Below, piece after piece: positions 1-9,034 of a DNA stretch of 64,000 nucleotides. The notes beneath the pieces were generated by a model that searched no databases, was not told where the DNA came from, and saw nothing but the letters and a program-made list of their open reading frames with translations. How positions within the stretch are numbered: position 1 is the first letter of the stretch; the number at the start of each line of letters is the position of its first letter. The translations under genes were made by a program, and so were the position numbers. The stretch is from Clostridia bacterium. GTDB lineage: Bacteria; Bacillota; Clostridia; Oscillospirales; Acutalibacteraceae. The stretch spans positions 62,001 through 126,000 of the forward strand of contig JAFZUV010000011.1 in the NCBI GenBank assembly GCA_017618135.1, written 5' to 3'.

Positions 1-1
1 A

Positions 2-613
2 AGGGGCGTTCCGAATTTACTTCGTCATGTATCGAACATTAGAAATGTATATAAGCTTCCTTGCGTGGTGGCAATAAACCGTTTCCCGACCGATACCGAT
101 AATGAAATTGATTTCATTATGCATAAATGCAAAGAACTTGGGGTTAACACAGTGCTTTCTACAGTTTGGGCGGACGGAGGAAAGGGCGGCGAGGCTCTTG
201 CGCGGGAGGTTATAAGGCTTTGTGAAGAAGAACAGGGCGATTTTACCTATTCTTATGACGACGACCTTTCAATCACTCAAAAGATAGAGGCGGTTGTTAA
301 GAAGGTGTACGGAGGCGACAGCGTAGATATTGCACCGAACGCCAGAAAACAGATTGAAAAGCTTGAAAAGCTGGGTTTTTCACATTTTCCGGTATGTATA
401 GCAAAAACGCAGTACAGCTTTTCTGATAATCCGGTTCTGCTCGGCGCACCGGAGGGCTTTAGCATATCCGTTAAGAATGTAAAGGTATCCGCAGGCGCGG
501 AATTTATAGTTGTGCTCACAGGTGATATTATGACTATGCCGGGACTTCCAAAATCCCCTGCTGCCGAACTCATAGATGTTGATGAAAACGGCAAGATAAC
601 GGGGTTGTTTTGA
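2..613 (+). CDS. fhs: Formate--tetrahydrofolate ligase, C-terminal part (5' truncated by window edge)
   Basis: The frame is open from base 2, so the gene starts outside the window; about 203 residues of a normally ~550-residue enzyme remain. It ligates formate to tetrahydrofolate with ATP, giving 10-formyl-THF for one-carbon metabolism in the cytosol. Visible family signatures are VVAINRFPTDT, TVWADGGKGG and the C-terminal block LTGDIMTMPGLPKSPAA. An internal GTG at 65 is not the real start, because the upstream residues (NLLRHVSNIRN) still match the family. It ends one base before pepD and is probably cotranscribed with it. Confidence 0.95.
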   Translation, partial: RGVPNLLRHVSNIRNVYKLPCVVAINRFPTDTDNEIDFIMHKCKELGVNTVLSTVWADGGKGGEALAREVIRLCEEEQGDFTYSYDDDLSITQKIEAVVKKVYGGDSVDIAPNARKQIEKLEKLGFSHFPVCIAKTQYSFSDNPVLLGAPEGFSISVKNVKVSAGAEFIVVLTGDIMTMPGLPKSPAAELIDVDENGKITGLF

Positions 614-614
614 T

Positions 615-2030
615 ATGAACAGAGTTTTATCCGGGCTGAAACCCGGAAGAGTATTTGAAATTTTCGAGGATATATGCGCCATACCTCATGGTTCGGGAAA
701 CACTGAAGCCATAAGCAATTACTGCGTAGAATTTGCAGTGAAGCGCGGGCTTGATGTGTATCGCGACGACTTCAATAATGTTATTATAAAAAAACCTGCT
801 TCCGGGGGTTATGAAAACTCTGCTCCCGTTGTGCTGCAAGGTCACCTTGATATGGTTTGTGAGAAAGAACCCGGCTTTGATTTTGATTTTAAGAAGGACG
901 GGCTTTGCCTTAAAACGGAAGGTGATTTTGTAAGTGCTCACAATACAACTCTCGGAGGTGACGATGGTATAGCAATAGCTATCATTCTTAGTATACTTGA
1001 TGATGACAGTCTGTCTTGTCCTCCTGTTGAAGCTGTGTTTACTACCGATGAAGAAACCGGTATGTACGGCGCGGCAGGGCTTGATGTGTCAATTATAACC
1101 GCCAAGAGGTTTATTAACATTGATTCTGAGAATGAGGGTGTTTTTACTGTTGGTTGCGCCGGCGGAGCGCGGGTGGATATGAGTGTTCCTTTAAAAACCG
1201 AAGTCCTGCCAAAGTCGGCATACCGAATTAAAATTTCAGGGCTTTCGGGCGGTCATTCGGGTACGGAAATAAACAAGGGCAGGTTAAATGCGAATAAATT
1301 GCTCGGCAAATTTTTAGCCGAACTCGAAAAAGTGTTTATAGGCGAGATATACGGCGGCAGTAAGGATAACGCGATACCGGTGTTTGCAACATGTGTTATG
1401 GCAAGTGACGAAGATGTTATTGTTCGCGCGGCGGAATTCGAAAAGCAGAACCGGGTTTCGGCGGATGACGGTTTAAGGGTTACCGTTGAACGCTGTCGGT
1501 GTGACCGCTTTTTTGACCTTGAATCTTCGAACAAAATAATAGGTTTAATAAATGCTCTGCCCTTTGGCGTTATTGCGTTAAGCCGGGATATTAAAGGGTT
1601 GGTGGAAACTTCACTTAATGTAGGTATCATTAAATCTTGTAATGATAATTTTTCCGTATCCTTATCGGTAAGAAGCTCAAAATCCGCAGAAAAAGAGGCG
1701 ATTATAAACAATCTTAAAATTATAGGCGGGGACTTCGGTGCGCGTGTGACTGTGCGAGGAGATTATCCGGCTTGGGAGTATCGTCAAACCTCTCCTTTAC
1801 GCGAAACAATGACTTCGGTTTACAAAAGAATGTACGGCAAGGAGCCGTGTATAGAGGTGATTCACGCCGGTCTGGAGTGTGGGCTTTTCAGTCAAAAAAT
1901 AGACGATATTGACGCCGTTTCGGTTGGGCCCGACCTTTTTGATGTTCATACACCACGGGAAAGATTGTCAATATCTTCGGTAAAAAGGACTTATAAATTT
2001 ATATGTGGTGTTCTGGAGGAGCTTAAATGA
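615..2030 (+). CDS. pepD: Aminoacyl-histidine dipeptidase (M20C, PepD)
   Basis: A 471-residue cytosolic di-zinc dipeptidase that cleaves Xaa-His and other dipeptides. Metal and active-site motifs are in order: QGHLDMV (H77, D79), TTLGGDDGIA (metal Asp near 116), and TDEETGM (E146 catalytic, E147 metal). The dimerisation-domain signature SGLSGGHSGTEI and the C-terminal VIHAGLECGLF follow, as in PepD. Length fits the family. The ATG lies one base after the fhs stop, and the gene overlaps the next by four bases (ATGA), so peptide breakdown is translationally coupled to the downstream aminopeptidase. Confidence 0.95.
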   Translation: MNRVLSGLKPGRVFEIFEDICAIPHGSGNTEAISNYCVEFAVKRGLDVYRDDFNNVIIKKPASGGYENSAPVVLQGHLDMVCEKEPGFDFDFKKDGLCLKTEGDFVSAHNTTLGGDDGIAIAIILSILDDDSLSCPPVEAVFTTDEETGMYGAAGLDVSIITAKRFINIDSENEGVFTVGCAGGARVDMSVPLKTEVLPKSAYRIKISGLSGGHSGTEINKGRLNANKLLGKFLAELEKVFIGEIYGGSKDNAIPVFATCVMASDEDVIVRAAEFEKQNRVSADDGLRVTVERCRCDRFFDLESSNKIIGLINALPFGVIALSRDIKGLVETSLNVGIIKSCNDNFSVSLSVRSSKSAEKEAIINNLKIIGGDFGARVTVRGDYPAWEYRQTSPLRETMTSVYKRMYGKEPCIEVIHAGLECGLFSQKIDDIDAVSVGPDLFDVHTPRERLSISSVKRTYKFICGVLEELK

Positions 2031-3094
2031 TTGAAAAAAGAATAGAAAACATAAGAAAAGCATTAGCTGATAACTCGGCGGGGCTTATAACAAACGAGTC
2101 TGACTGCTTTTATTTCTCAGGCTTTAATAGAAGCGAGGGTATGGTGCTTGTAACTCCCGATACCGCAACTCTATTTGTCGATTTCCGCTATATTGAAGCG
2201 GCGAAAAAGGCAAGCAAAATAGATGTAAGGCTGACAGATAACTTTTTTCGTGATATTTATTCACTTTTAAAAAACGAAAGCATAACGACGGTTTTTGTCC
2301 AAAGCGAAAGTGTGACTCTGAGTAAAAAAAAGTTGCTGGATGAAGCTTTTGACGGAATTCATGTTTCAACAGATATAAATCTTGATAAAATTATCAGAGA
2401 GATGAGAGCCGTCAAATCAGCAGAGGAAATAGCTCTTATTAAATCAGCTCAGGATATAACCGACAGAGCGTTTTCATATATCCTTACTAAAATCAACGCC
2501 GGCAAAACTGAAAGGGAAATAGCTCTTGAGTTAGAGCTTTTTATGAAAAAAGAGGGCAGTGAAGGGGTCGCTTTTGATACTATTTGCGTGTCGGGGGAAA
2601 ATTCTTCAAAGCCGCACGGGATACCGGGCAATAAAATAATAGAAGACGGTGATTTTTTAACCCTCGATTTCGGCGCCATAGTCGGCGGTTACCGTTCAGA
2701 TATGACAAGAACAGTATGTGTCGGCAAACCGACAGATAAAATGACATATGTCTATAATACTGTGCTAAAAGCGCAGACGGAGGCAATCGCCTCTGTTAAA
2801 TCCGGCGTGGCTTGTAAGTGTGTAGATAAAGTGGCACGCGATATAATAGAAACAGCCGGATTTAAAGGTTGCTTCGGTCACGGACTCGGTCACAGTGTGG
2901 GTATTGATATACACGAAAGTCCGTATTTTAATACAAGATGTGAAGCTCTTACAAAGCCCGGTATGGTGATAACCGTAGAGCCGGGAATATATCTCCAAAA
3001 CGAATTCGGCGTTCGTATCGAGGATATGATAGTCGTAACCGAAAACGGTTGCGAGGATATAACCAAGAGCAATAAATCGCTCGTTATCATATAA
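2027..3094 (+). CDS. Xaa-Pro aminopeptidase family protein (M24B)
   Basis: A 355-residue two-domain pita-bread metallopeptidase that removes the N-terminal residue ahead of proline. The N-terminal creatinase-like domain occupies about residues 1-120. The catalytic domain shows LDFGAIVGGYRSDMTRT (two metal Asp), GHGLGHSVG (metal His), VEPGIY and GVRIEDM (metal Glu pair). It overlaps pepD by four bases, consistent with a peptide-utilisation pair. PepQ or a plain PepP are the alternatives; substrate preference cannot be read from sequence. Confidence 0.93.
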   Translation: MIEKRIENIRKALADNSAGLITNESDCFYFSGFNRSEGMVLVTPDTATLFVDFRYIEAAKKASKIDVRLTDNFFRDIYSLLKNESITTVFVQSESVTLSKKKLLDEAFDGIHVSTDINLDKIIREMRAVKSAEEIALIKSAQDITDRAFSYILTKINAGKTEREIALELELFMKKEGSEGVAFDTICVSGENSSKPHGIPGNKIIEDGDFLTLDFGAIVGGYRSDMTRTVCVGKPTDKMTYVYNTVLKAQTEAIASVKSGVACKCVDKVARDIIETAGFKGCFGHGLGHSVGIDIHESPYFNTRCEALTKPGMVITVEPGIYLQNEFGVRIEDMIVVTENGCEDITKSNKSLVII

Positions 3095-3109
3095 TAATCA
3101 CAAAACAAC

Positions 3110-3171
3110 TGCCTCCCGCGTATAATGTAAAGCAAGAGAAGTAATCTCGAGTTTACTATATGCAGGAGGCA
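3110..3171 (+). promoter_or_regulatory. Promoter -10 and possible RBS-sequestering leader of the DUF11 gene
   Basis: A perfect TATAAT lies at 3121-3126, without a convincing -35. TGCCTCC at 3110-3116 is the exact reverse complement of the Shine-Dalgarno GGAGGCA at 3165-3171. The two could pair only if transcription starts upstream of 3110. The pairing is seen; its function is inference. Confidence 0.4.
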
Positions 3172-3176
3172 ATTTT

Positions 3177-4025
3177 ATGGCAACTTTTACCAATCAGGCA
3201 ACGCTGACCTATAACGGCGTTACGGTAAGTTCAAATATAACAACGGGCGAAATGCTCGAGGTTTTGGAAATAAGCAAAACAGCGGCGCACAGCACATATG
3301 TCCCGGGAGATGAGTTGACCTATACGGTATCTCTTATCAATACCGGTGCTACTACGCTTAACGGTATAACGCTCACAGATGATTTGGGCGGTTATAACTT
3401 TGGTCAGATAGGCACTCTTTATCCGCTCAGCTTTATAGACGATTCACTGCTCTATTATGTGAACGGGGTGTTACAGGCAACTCCCACGGTAACATCCGGA
3501 CCGCCGATGAGCGTTACAGGTCTTAATATTCCTGCCGGCGGCAATGCGATTTTGGTCTACAGGGCGAGCATAACCGGATTTGCTCCGCTTCAGTCAGGTG
3601 CCCGGATTGTAAACACTGTAACAGCCGGCACAGCTCCCGACACGCTTGTAGCAGCTTCTGATACGGTGACAGCAGCGGGCGTTGCCAATCTTGATATTAC
3701 CAAGAGTATGTCGCCTACGGTAGTGAGTGAAAATGATACGATAACCTATGCCTTTGAAATTACCAATACAGGTAATACGGCGGCGGATACCACAGTGGTT
3801 TTAAGCGACACATTTAATCCGGTACTGGCAAATATTACTGTATCGCTTGACGGCGTCGAAATGGCTCGCAGCACTCAGTACACCTATGATGAGCAAACCG
3901 GAGAATTCAATACCGTTCCGGGAGCTGTAACAGTACCGGCGGCAACCTATACTCAGGATTCGTCAACCGGACTAATAACGGTTACTCCTGGCGTTACAAC
4001 GCTAACCGTGAGCGGAACAATTTAA
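3177..4025 (+). CDS. DUF11 (conserved repeat) protein
   Basis: A 282-residue protein rich in Thr, Val, Asn and Gly with two DUF11-like beta-sandwich repeats. The first is around residues 30-145 (YTVSLINTGATTLNGITLTD) and the second around 170-280 (YAFEITNTGNTAADTTVVLSD). DUF11 repeats are normally found in cell-envelope or spore-surface proteins. This one has no signal peptide, membrane anchor or sorting signal, which is odd for a surface protein and would fit release on mother-cell lysis, though that is inference. It is monocistronic: a strong RBS (GGAGGC) and its own terminator frame it. The specific function is unknown. Confidence 0.8.
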   Translation: MATFTNQATLTYNGVTVSSNITTGEMLEVLEISKTAAHSTYVPGDELTYTVSLINTGATTLNGITLTDDLGGYNFGQIGTLYPLSFIDDSLLYYVNGVLQATPTVTSGPPMSVTGLNIPAGGNAILVYRASITGFAPLQSGARIVNTVTAGTAPDTLVAASDTVTAAGVANLDITKSMSPTVVSENDTITYAFEITNTGNTAADTTVVLSDTFNPVLANITVSLDGVEMARSTQYTYDEQTGEFNTVPGAVTVPAATYTQDSSTGLITVTPGVTTLTVSGTI

Positions 4026-4046
4026 TAATTGCAAAGCTTAAACTAA

Positions 4047-4080
4047 GGAGCCGCCCGTCGCGGCTCCGTTATCTTTTTCT
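4047..4080 (+). terminator. Rho-independent terminator after the DUF11 gene
   Basis: Stem GGAGCCG / CGGCTCC with a 7-base loop, followed by a T-rich run. Confidence 0.85.
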
Positions 4081-4137
4081 TGTATTTATGCAAATTATGT
4101 TATATAATAACTGTATACTTAATTTGGAGTGGTATGT

Positions 4138-4818
4138 TTGCTTTTAAGTCTTATAAGAGGCGGCGCTGATGTATGGACTATCGTCGGTGCGATAATGTCG
4201 GTAATAATAGTTGTTTTTTTAACACTTCCGGTGCATGAATTTGCTCATGGGTTTGTGGCGTATAAGTTGGGCGATCCGACTCCACGGTATCAGGGCAGAT
4301 TAACGCTTAATCCTATAGCCCATCTTGACCCGATAGGTTCTCTTGGTATTTTGCTTTTCGGCATTGGTTGGGCAAAGCCGGTAAGTGTAAACGCAAGGTA
4401 TTTCAAAAATCCTAAGTGGGGAATGGCGCTTACCGCTTTGGCAGGACCTGTTTCAAATGTCATTATGGCGTTTATAGCCCTCGTCTTGATGAATACATTT
4501 GCTCTTATCAGTAATAACTTTGGTATCTCGGGCGGCATTTATCTGCTGTTTATATACTTTTTCACTTATATTGCGAAGATAAATGTGTACCTCGCGGTAT
4601 TTAATTTTATCCCGATACCTCCGTTTGACGGCTCCCGTATTCTTTTTGCGTTTTTACCCTCAAAATATTATTTCGGTATAATGCGGTATGAGAGGTTTAT
4701 TTTTATCGGCCTGCTTGTGATTTTATATTTAGGTGTTTTGAGCTATCCTATATCGTATGTTTCAAATCTTATTTTAGGCGGTTTGGCTTTTATCGCAGGA
4801 TTGCCGTTTGGTTTTTAG
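4138..4818 (+). CDS. Site-2 protease family (M50) membrane peptidase
   Basis: A 226-residue polytopic zinc protease of the YwhC/S2P group that cuts within the membrane. The zinc motif HEFAH is near residue 32. The third ligand motif NFIPIPPFDGSRIL lies late in the protein, and about five hydrophobic segments are visible. A TTG at 4138 is chosen because GGAG (4126-4129) sits eight bases upstream; the GTG at 4129 overlaps that RBS. It lies nine bases before scpA, a frequent Clostridia arrangement. Its substrate is unknown. Confidence 0.9.
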   Translation: MLLSLIRGGADVWTIVGAIMSVIIVVFLTLPVHEFAHGFVAYKLGDPTPRYQGRLTLNPIAHLDPIGSLGILLFGIGWAKPVSVNARYFKNPKWGMALTALAGPVSNVIMAFIALVLMNTFALISNNFGISGGIYLLFIYFFTYIAKINVYLAVFNFIPIPPFDGSRILFAFLPSKYYFGIMRYERFIFIGLLVILYLGVLSYPISYVSNLILGGLAFIAGLPFGF

Positions 4819-4826
4819 GAGAAAAA

Positions 4827-5555
4827 ATGGAAACTAAGTTGATGTATAGGCTTGATGATTTTGAAGGACCTCTTGATTTGCTGCTTCAACTCATCTCAAA
4901 GAATAAACTCAATATTTATGATATTAAGCTTTCTGTGCTTATAGATCAGTATCTTGAACAGATTGAGTGTTTTCGCCGGCAGGAACTGGAGATAGCCAGC
5001 GAGTTCTTGGAAATGTCATCAAGGCTAATATATATGAAGACCGTAAGTTTGCTTCCTCGCCACGAGGAAATCGAGAGGCTTAAAGAGGAACTTACCGGCG
5101 AATTGCTTGAATACAGTATTTGCAGGGAAATGGCGGGTAAGCTATCAGAAATGACGGATGGCTTCGATAAGTTTGTAAAGCCTCCTACCGCTTATGATTT
5201 TGACAGCGCATACGAGCTTACGCATGAAAGCGAAACCCTTGTTAACGCTTACCTTTCCGCCGTTAACCGCGCAAAAAGATTTGCTCCTGTAAGCGTTGCT
5301 CCGTTTACCAGAATTGTGGCTAAAAAAATAGTTTCGGTATCTACTAAAATAGTGTATGTCATAAGAAAGCTTGCTTTCTCGGGGAAAACCCGTTTAAGCT
5401 CGCTTTATAAGGAAGCTAAAAGCCGTTCCGAGCTGGTTGCTACCTTTTTAGCGGTGTTGGAGCTTTGCAAAGCAAACCGTGTAAAAATCGGAGCTTCCGA
5501 TATGGCAGACGCGGAAATAAAACTTGTTAAGGGACATAAGAGAAATGAACAATAA
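4827..5555 (+). CDS. scpA: Segregation and condensation protein A
   Basis: A 242-residue kleisin subunit of the SMC-ScpAB condensin, which bridges SMC heads and compacts the chromosome. The diagnostic N terminus FEGPLDLLLQLI and the helical LEMSSRLIYMKTVSLLP segment are intact, followed by an acidic linker and a C-terminal winged-helix (about 170-240). Its 3' end overlaps scpB by 11 bases, giving the coupled expression expected for a fixed-stoichiometry complex. Confidence 0.97.
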   Translation: METKLMYRLDDFEGPLDLLLQLISKNKLNIYDIKLSVLIDQYLEQIECFRRQELEIASEFLEMSSRLIYMKTVSLLPRHEEIERLKEELTGELLEYSICREMAGKLSEMTDGFDKFVKPPTAYDFDSAYELTHESETLVNAYLSAVNRAKRFAPVSVAPFTRIVAKKIVSVSTKIVYVIRKLAFSGKTRLSSLYKEAKSRSELVATFLAVLELCKANRVKIGASDMADAEIKLVKGHKRNEQ

Positions 5556-6144
5556 AGAGATTATTTCGGCACTTGAAGCGGTTCTCTACGCCTCAGGCGA
5601 TCCTATAAGTATTGACCGTTTATCGCAGATTTTTGAGATTAAACCGGAAACGGTAGAAAAAGCCGCTGATAAGCTTAAAGGGCGCCTTGATAACGATAAG
5701 TGCGGAATTGAACTTTTAAGACTTGATAATGCATATCAACTTGCCACGAGAAAAGAATTTGCCGATTATATTAAGAAAGCGTTTGATTTAAAGCGCAGAA
5801 CTCCATTATCCGGCGCGGCATTTGAGGTGTTATCGGTTATAGCCTATAATCAGCCGGTCACCCGGGCTTTCATAGAGCAGGTCAGAGGCGTTGATTGTTC
5901 AGGCGTTATAGCGACTCTTTTAGAAAAAGAACTGATTGAAGAGCATGGAAGATTAGAGTTACCCGGCAGACCTTTGCTTTATGTTACTACTAAAAACTTC
6001 CTCCGTTGTTTCGGTCTTATGGATTTATCTGATCTGCCACCGTTGCCGAAGGACCAAAACGCGGTAAATGATGTGGGTGAGCAGTTACCTATTTCGGAAG
6101 AATTGAACGGTAAAGCGGCAGAGTCGGAGGAAACCGCGTCGTGA
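5545..6144 (+). CDS. scpB: Segregation and condensation protein B
   Basis: A 199-residue dimeric winged-helix partner of ScpA in condensin. Conserved features are the start MNNKEIISALEAVLYASG, the central TPLSGAAFEVLSVIAYNQPV, and the C-terminal GRPLLYVTTKNFLRCFGL. The ATG at 5545, within the end of scpA, is preferred over an upstream in-frame codon because conservation begins there. A nonconserved acidic tail (residues 165-199) follows the second winged helix. Confidence 0.97.
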   Translation: MNNKEIISALEAVLYASGDPISIDRLSQIFEIKPETVEKAADKLKGRLDNDKCGIELLRLDNAYQLATRKEFADYIKKAFDLKRRTPLSGAAFEVLSVIAYNQPVTRAFIEQVRGVDCSGVIATLLEKELIEEHGRLELPGRPLLYVTTKNFLRCFGLMDLSDLPPLPKDQNAVNDVGEQLPISEELNGKAAESEETAS

Positions 6145-6764
6145 CGGCTATTTACATTGTTGGCGGTATTCTTATTTTTTTCTTTATACTGCTGCTGATT
6201 CCGGTCGGGGTTCACTTCAACTATCGTGATAAATTGTTTTTTGCCGTGAAATATGCCGGAATTAAACTTTTTGACAATTCAAAGGTTAAAAAACGGAAAA
6301 CTTCAAAGGTTGAAAAAGAAGAAGTAAAAGAGGATACGCCCGCTTCAGAGAAAAAAAACTATATAACCCGTATTTTCAGTGATAAGGGTAAGATAGAGGG
6401 TATAAAGTTTATTGCAAAACTTATAAAATCTGCGCTTTCACGAATAATATGGGTGATTAAAAAGATAAAATTCAGAGAGTTTTGCCTAAGCATAGGCGTA
6501 TCAAGTGACGATGCCGCTAAAACCGCAATATCATACGGCGCTGTGTGCGGTGTTGTGTATCCTGTGATAAATCTTATAGAACATAACACTGATTTTTCAG
6601 TTAAAAAGGTAAATGTTTATACGGATTTTGATAAAATGAGCCCCGAAATTTCAGTTTCGGTTTCCGCAAAGACGCGATTAATTTATGCGGTTATTGCCGC
6701 TGTTTCATTGTTCTTTGAGTTTTTAAGATTAAAAAAGGAAAGTGATAAGAATGGGAGAGAATAA
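6141..6764 (+). CDS. DUF2953 family membrane protein
   Basis: A 207-residue protein with one N-terminal transmembrane helix (about 4-24, IYIVGGILIFFFILLLIPVG), a long Lys/Glu-rich cytoplasmic stretch and a weak hydrophobic segment near the C terminus. It matches in size and position the DUF2953 proteins found between scpB and ytfJ in spore formers. The GTG start overlaps the scpB stop (GTGA). Function is unknown, but this conserved linkage suggests a sporulation or envelope role. Confidence 0.8.
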   Translation: MTAIYIVGGILIFFFILLLIPVGVHFNYRDKLFFAVKYAGIKLFDNSKVKKRKTSKVEKEEVKEDTPASEKKNYITRIFSDKGKIEGIKFIAKLIKSALSRIIWVIKKIKFREFCLSIGVSSDDAAKTAISYGAVCGVVYPVINLIEHNTDFSVKKVNVYTDFDKMSPEISVSVSAKTRLIYAVIAAVSLFFEFLRLKKESDKNGRE

Positions 6765-7140
6765 TTTAAGCAACCTTATGGAAATTGCAACTGAAAAGCT
6801 GCGTGCGATGGTTGACGCCGATACGATAATTGGAACGCCGTTGACGGTTGGAAAAATAACTCTGATACCCGTATCTAAGATTTCTTTTGGACTTGCTACG
6901 GGCGGCAGTGATTTTCCCACAAAGAATGCCGGCACAGTATTCGGAGGAGGCGGCGGAGCCGGTATGACAGTTAGCCCTGTCGCGTTTATCGCAGTGAACG
7001 GTGAAAGTGTTCATATGTTGCCGGTTTACAACGAAATGGGTACGATGGACAAGGCTATAAATATGGCTCCCGAGCTTATTGATAAGGTCAAAAGCTTGTT
7101 TTCAAAGAAAAAAGATACAGGTATGGATACTCTTGAATAA
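6751..7140 (+). CDS. ytfJ: GerW/YtfJ family sporulation protein
   Basis: A 129-residue protein. In Bacillus the YtfJ/GerW family is expressed in the forespore and needed for germinant response. Typical features are the N-terminal VDADTIIGTPL, then ITLIPVSKISFGLATGGSDF, a glycine-rich block (FGGGGGAGMTV), and SPVAFIAVNGESV. The ATG at 6751 is chosen because GGAA (6737-6740) lies ten bases upstream, whereas the GTG at 6742 is too close to any RBS. It overlaps the DUF2953 gene by 14 bases. Confidence 0.9.
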   Translation: MGENNLSNLMEIATEKLRAMVDADTIIGTPLTVGKITLIPVSKISFGLATGGSDFPTKNAGTVFGGGGGAGMTVSPVAFIAVNGESVHMLPVYNEMGTMDKAINMAPELIDKVKSLFSKKKDTGMDTLE

Positions 7141-7178
7141 TTTTGTCCGCCCACTCATAAGATTTATGGGTGTTGCGG

Positions 7179-8285
7179 ATGAAAAAATTACTTTGCTTGA
7201 TACTTTTAGTTGTAGTTTTAACTATAAATTCTTACCCTGTGAGCGGAATTTCAGCGGGCGCCGCGGTTGTTATAAACGGTGACAACGGCGATATATTATA
7301 TTCGCATAATTCGGATGTTCGCTTGCCTATGGCAAGCACAACAAAGATTATGACGGCGCTTGTAATGCTTGAAAACTGTAAAAACCTTGATAGTGAAATA
7401 GTTACCACCAAAGAAATGGTAACTGTTGAAGGCTCATCTATGGGACTTATTGAAGGAGACAGAGTATCATACCGGGCTTTGCTCTACGGTATGCTTTTAT
7501 CTTCCGGTAATGATGCGGCAAATACCGCGGCGATAGCAATATCCGGAAGTATAGAGGGCTTTGTTGAACTTATGAATAAAAGGGCACGGGATTTAGAACT
7601 TTCAAACACTAATTTTGTAACGCCCTCCGGTCTTGATGCCGAAGGGCATTATACAACAGCATATGAGTTGGCGCTTGTTGCACGCGAGGCACTTAAAAAT
7701 CCCGAATTTGCCAAGGCCGCGTCGGCTAAGAGTGCAACTCTGTGCTTTGGAAATCCGCCCTACAACAGAAATATAAGCAACCATAACCGCTTGCTTAGTA
7801 TGTATGACGATATTGTAGGCGTTAAAACCGGATTTACAAAGAAATCCGGCAGATGCCTTGTATCTGCCGCTAAGAAGGACGGAAAGTATGTTGTTGCGGT
7901 AACACTTAACGACGGAAATGATTGGGCGGATCATCGTTTTTTACTCGATGCCGGACTTGGCGCAATAGAGGTTTATGAGTATAAGCCGAAATCCGAGAGC
8001 CTAAGCGTCCCTATTGTTTCGGGAGAAAAAGGCTTTGTAAAGGCGAGCGTTTCCGCCGCGGAATTTTCCAAGCCCAAAGGTCAAAGCGTAACTTCAATTA
8101 CATACCTTCCTCATTTTTTATACGCACCGGTCAATTCCGGCGAAATAATAGGAAATATCGAGTATTACTGTTTTGACAGGCTCGTTTACAAAAGTAACAT
8201 TATTTCAAAAGGCGTAAAAAAGACTCAGGATGATATGTTCAATCTTATATATGAAAATGTAAGGCTGATTCTTTCGTTTGTTTAG
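7179..8285 (+). CDS. D-alanyl-D-alanine carboxypeptidase (PBP5/DacF type)
   Basis: A 368-residue exported enzyme that trims the terminal D-Ala of peptidoglycan stem peptides. A signal peptide is visible at residues 1-26 (MKKLLCLILLVVVLTINSYP). All three S11 motifs are present: S-T-T-K-I near 55, S-G-N (SSGNDAAN) near 110, and KTG (VKTGFTKKSG) near 220. The C-terminal domain is a beta-rich PBP5 type without a clear amphipathic anchor. It follows ytfJ in the same orientation, which suits a sporulation-linked DacF, but dacF versus dacA cannot be settled. Confidence 0.92.
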   Translation: MKKLLCLILLVVVLTINSYPVSGISAGAAVVINGDNGDILYSHNSDVRLPMASTTKIMTALVMLENCKNLDSEIVTTKEMVTVEGSSMGLIEGDRVSYRALLYGMLLSSGNDAANTAAIAISGSIEGFVELMNKRARDLELSNTNFVTPSGLDAEGHYTTAYELALVAREALKNPEFAKAASAKSATLCFGNPPYNRNISNHNRLLSMYDDIVGVKTGFTKKSGRCLVSAAKKDGKYVVAVTLNDGNDWADHRFLLDAGLGAIEVYEYKPKSESLSVPIVSGEKGFVKASVSAAEFSKPKGQSVTSITYLPHFLYAPVNSGEIIGNIEYYCFDRLVYKSNIISKGVKKTQDDMFNLIYENVRLILSFV

Positions 8286-8293
8286 GAGTTAAT

Positions 8294-9034
8294 ATGAAGG
8301 ACAATAAAGTGAGACTTCAAAAGTTTTTATCTGAGTGTGAAGTTGCTTCCAGGCGTAAGGCTGAGGAGTTGATTTTGCTCGGAAAAGTCAAGGTTAACGG
8401 CCATCTCGCAAGCATTGGAGATAAGGTTGACCCAAAGTATGATAAGGTGATGGTCAGAGGAAAGCGTGTTACAGCACAGAGTAAAAAGGTTTACATAATG
8501 CTTAATAAGCCGCGAGGATATGTTACAACGCTTAAGGATGAGTACGACCGCAAAACAGTAAATGATCTTGTACGGGATGTTGGTGTTAAGGTTTATCCTG
8601 TAGGCAGGCTTGACCGCGACTCAGAAGGGCTTTTATTTCTCACAAACGATGGGGAGTTTGCAAACGGAATAACCCATCCTTCTAAAAATGTGAATAAAAC
8701 TTATTTGGTTACGGTTAAGGGTGATGTGTCTGATGCACAGACAAACGAAATGTCATCAGGCGTTCTTATAGACGGCAAGAGAACAGCACCCTGCGAGGTA
8801 TTTGTGACTGAGCGTAAACCTGATAGAACTATTGTAAAGTTTATCATAAACGAAGGGCGTAATCGTCAGATAAGGAAAATGTGTGACTGTGTAGGACTGC
8901 AGGTAATTCGCCTAAAAAGGCTTGAAATTGCCGGTGTTAAGCTTGGAGGACTTAAACTTGGAGCGTGGAGAGATCTTAACGAGCGAGAAATGACCAGACT
9001 TACAAATATATCCGGTAAAAGGGAAAAGATATGA
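8294..9034 (+). CDS. rluB: Pseudouridine synthase, RsuA/RluB/RluE family
   Basis: A 246-residue enzyme that isomerises uridine in rRNA. An S4 RNA-binding domain is at residues 5-65 (RLQKFLSECEVASRRKAEELI). The catalytic domain has GRLDRDSEGLLFLTNDG, whose Asp is the nucleophile, and the C-terminal GRNRQIRKMC motif. Family size and domain order are normal. RluB (23S, position 2605 region) is the usual Gram-positive annotation, but RsuA cannot be excluded. It overlaps the next gene by four bases. Confidence 0.92.
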   Translation: MKDNKVRLQKFLSECEVASRRKAEELILLGKVKVNGHLASIGDKVDPKYDKVMVRGKRVTAQSKKVYIMLNKPRGYVTTLKDEYDRKTVNDLVRDVGVKVYPVGRLDRDSEGLLFLTNDGEFANGITHPSKNVNKTYLVTVKGDVSDAQTNEMSSGVLIDGKRTAPCEVFVTERKPDRTIVKFIINEGRNRQIRKMCDCVGLQVIRLKRLEIAGVKLGGLKLGAWRDLNEREMTRLTNISGKREKI

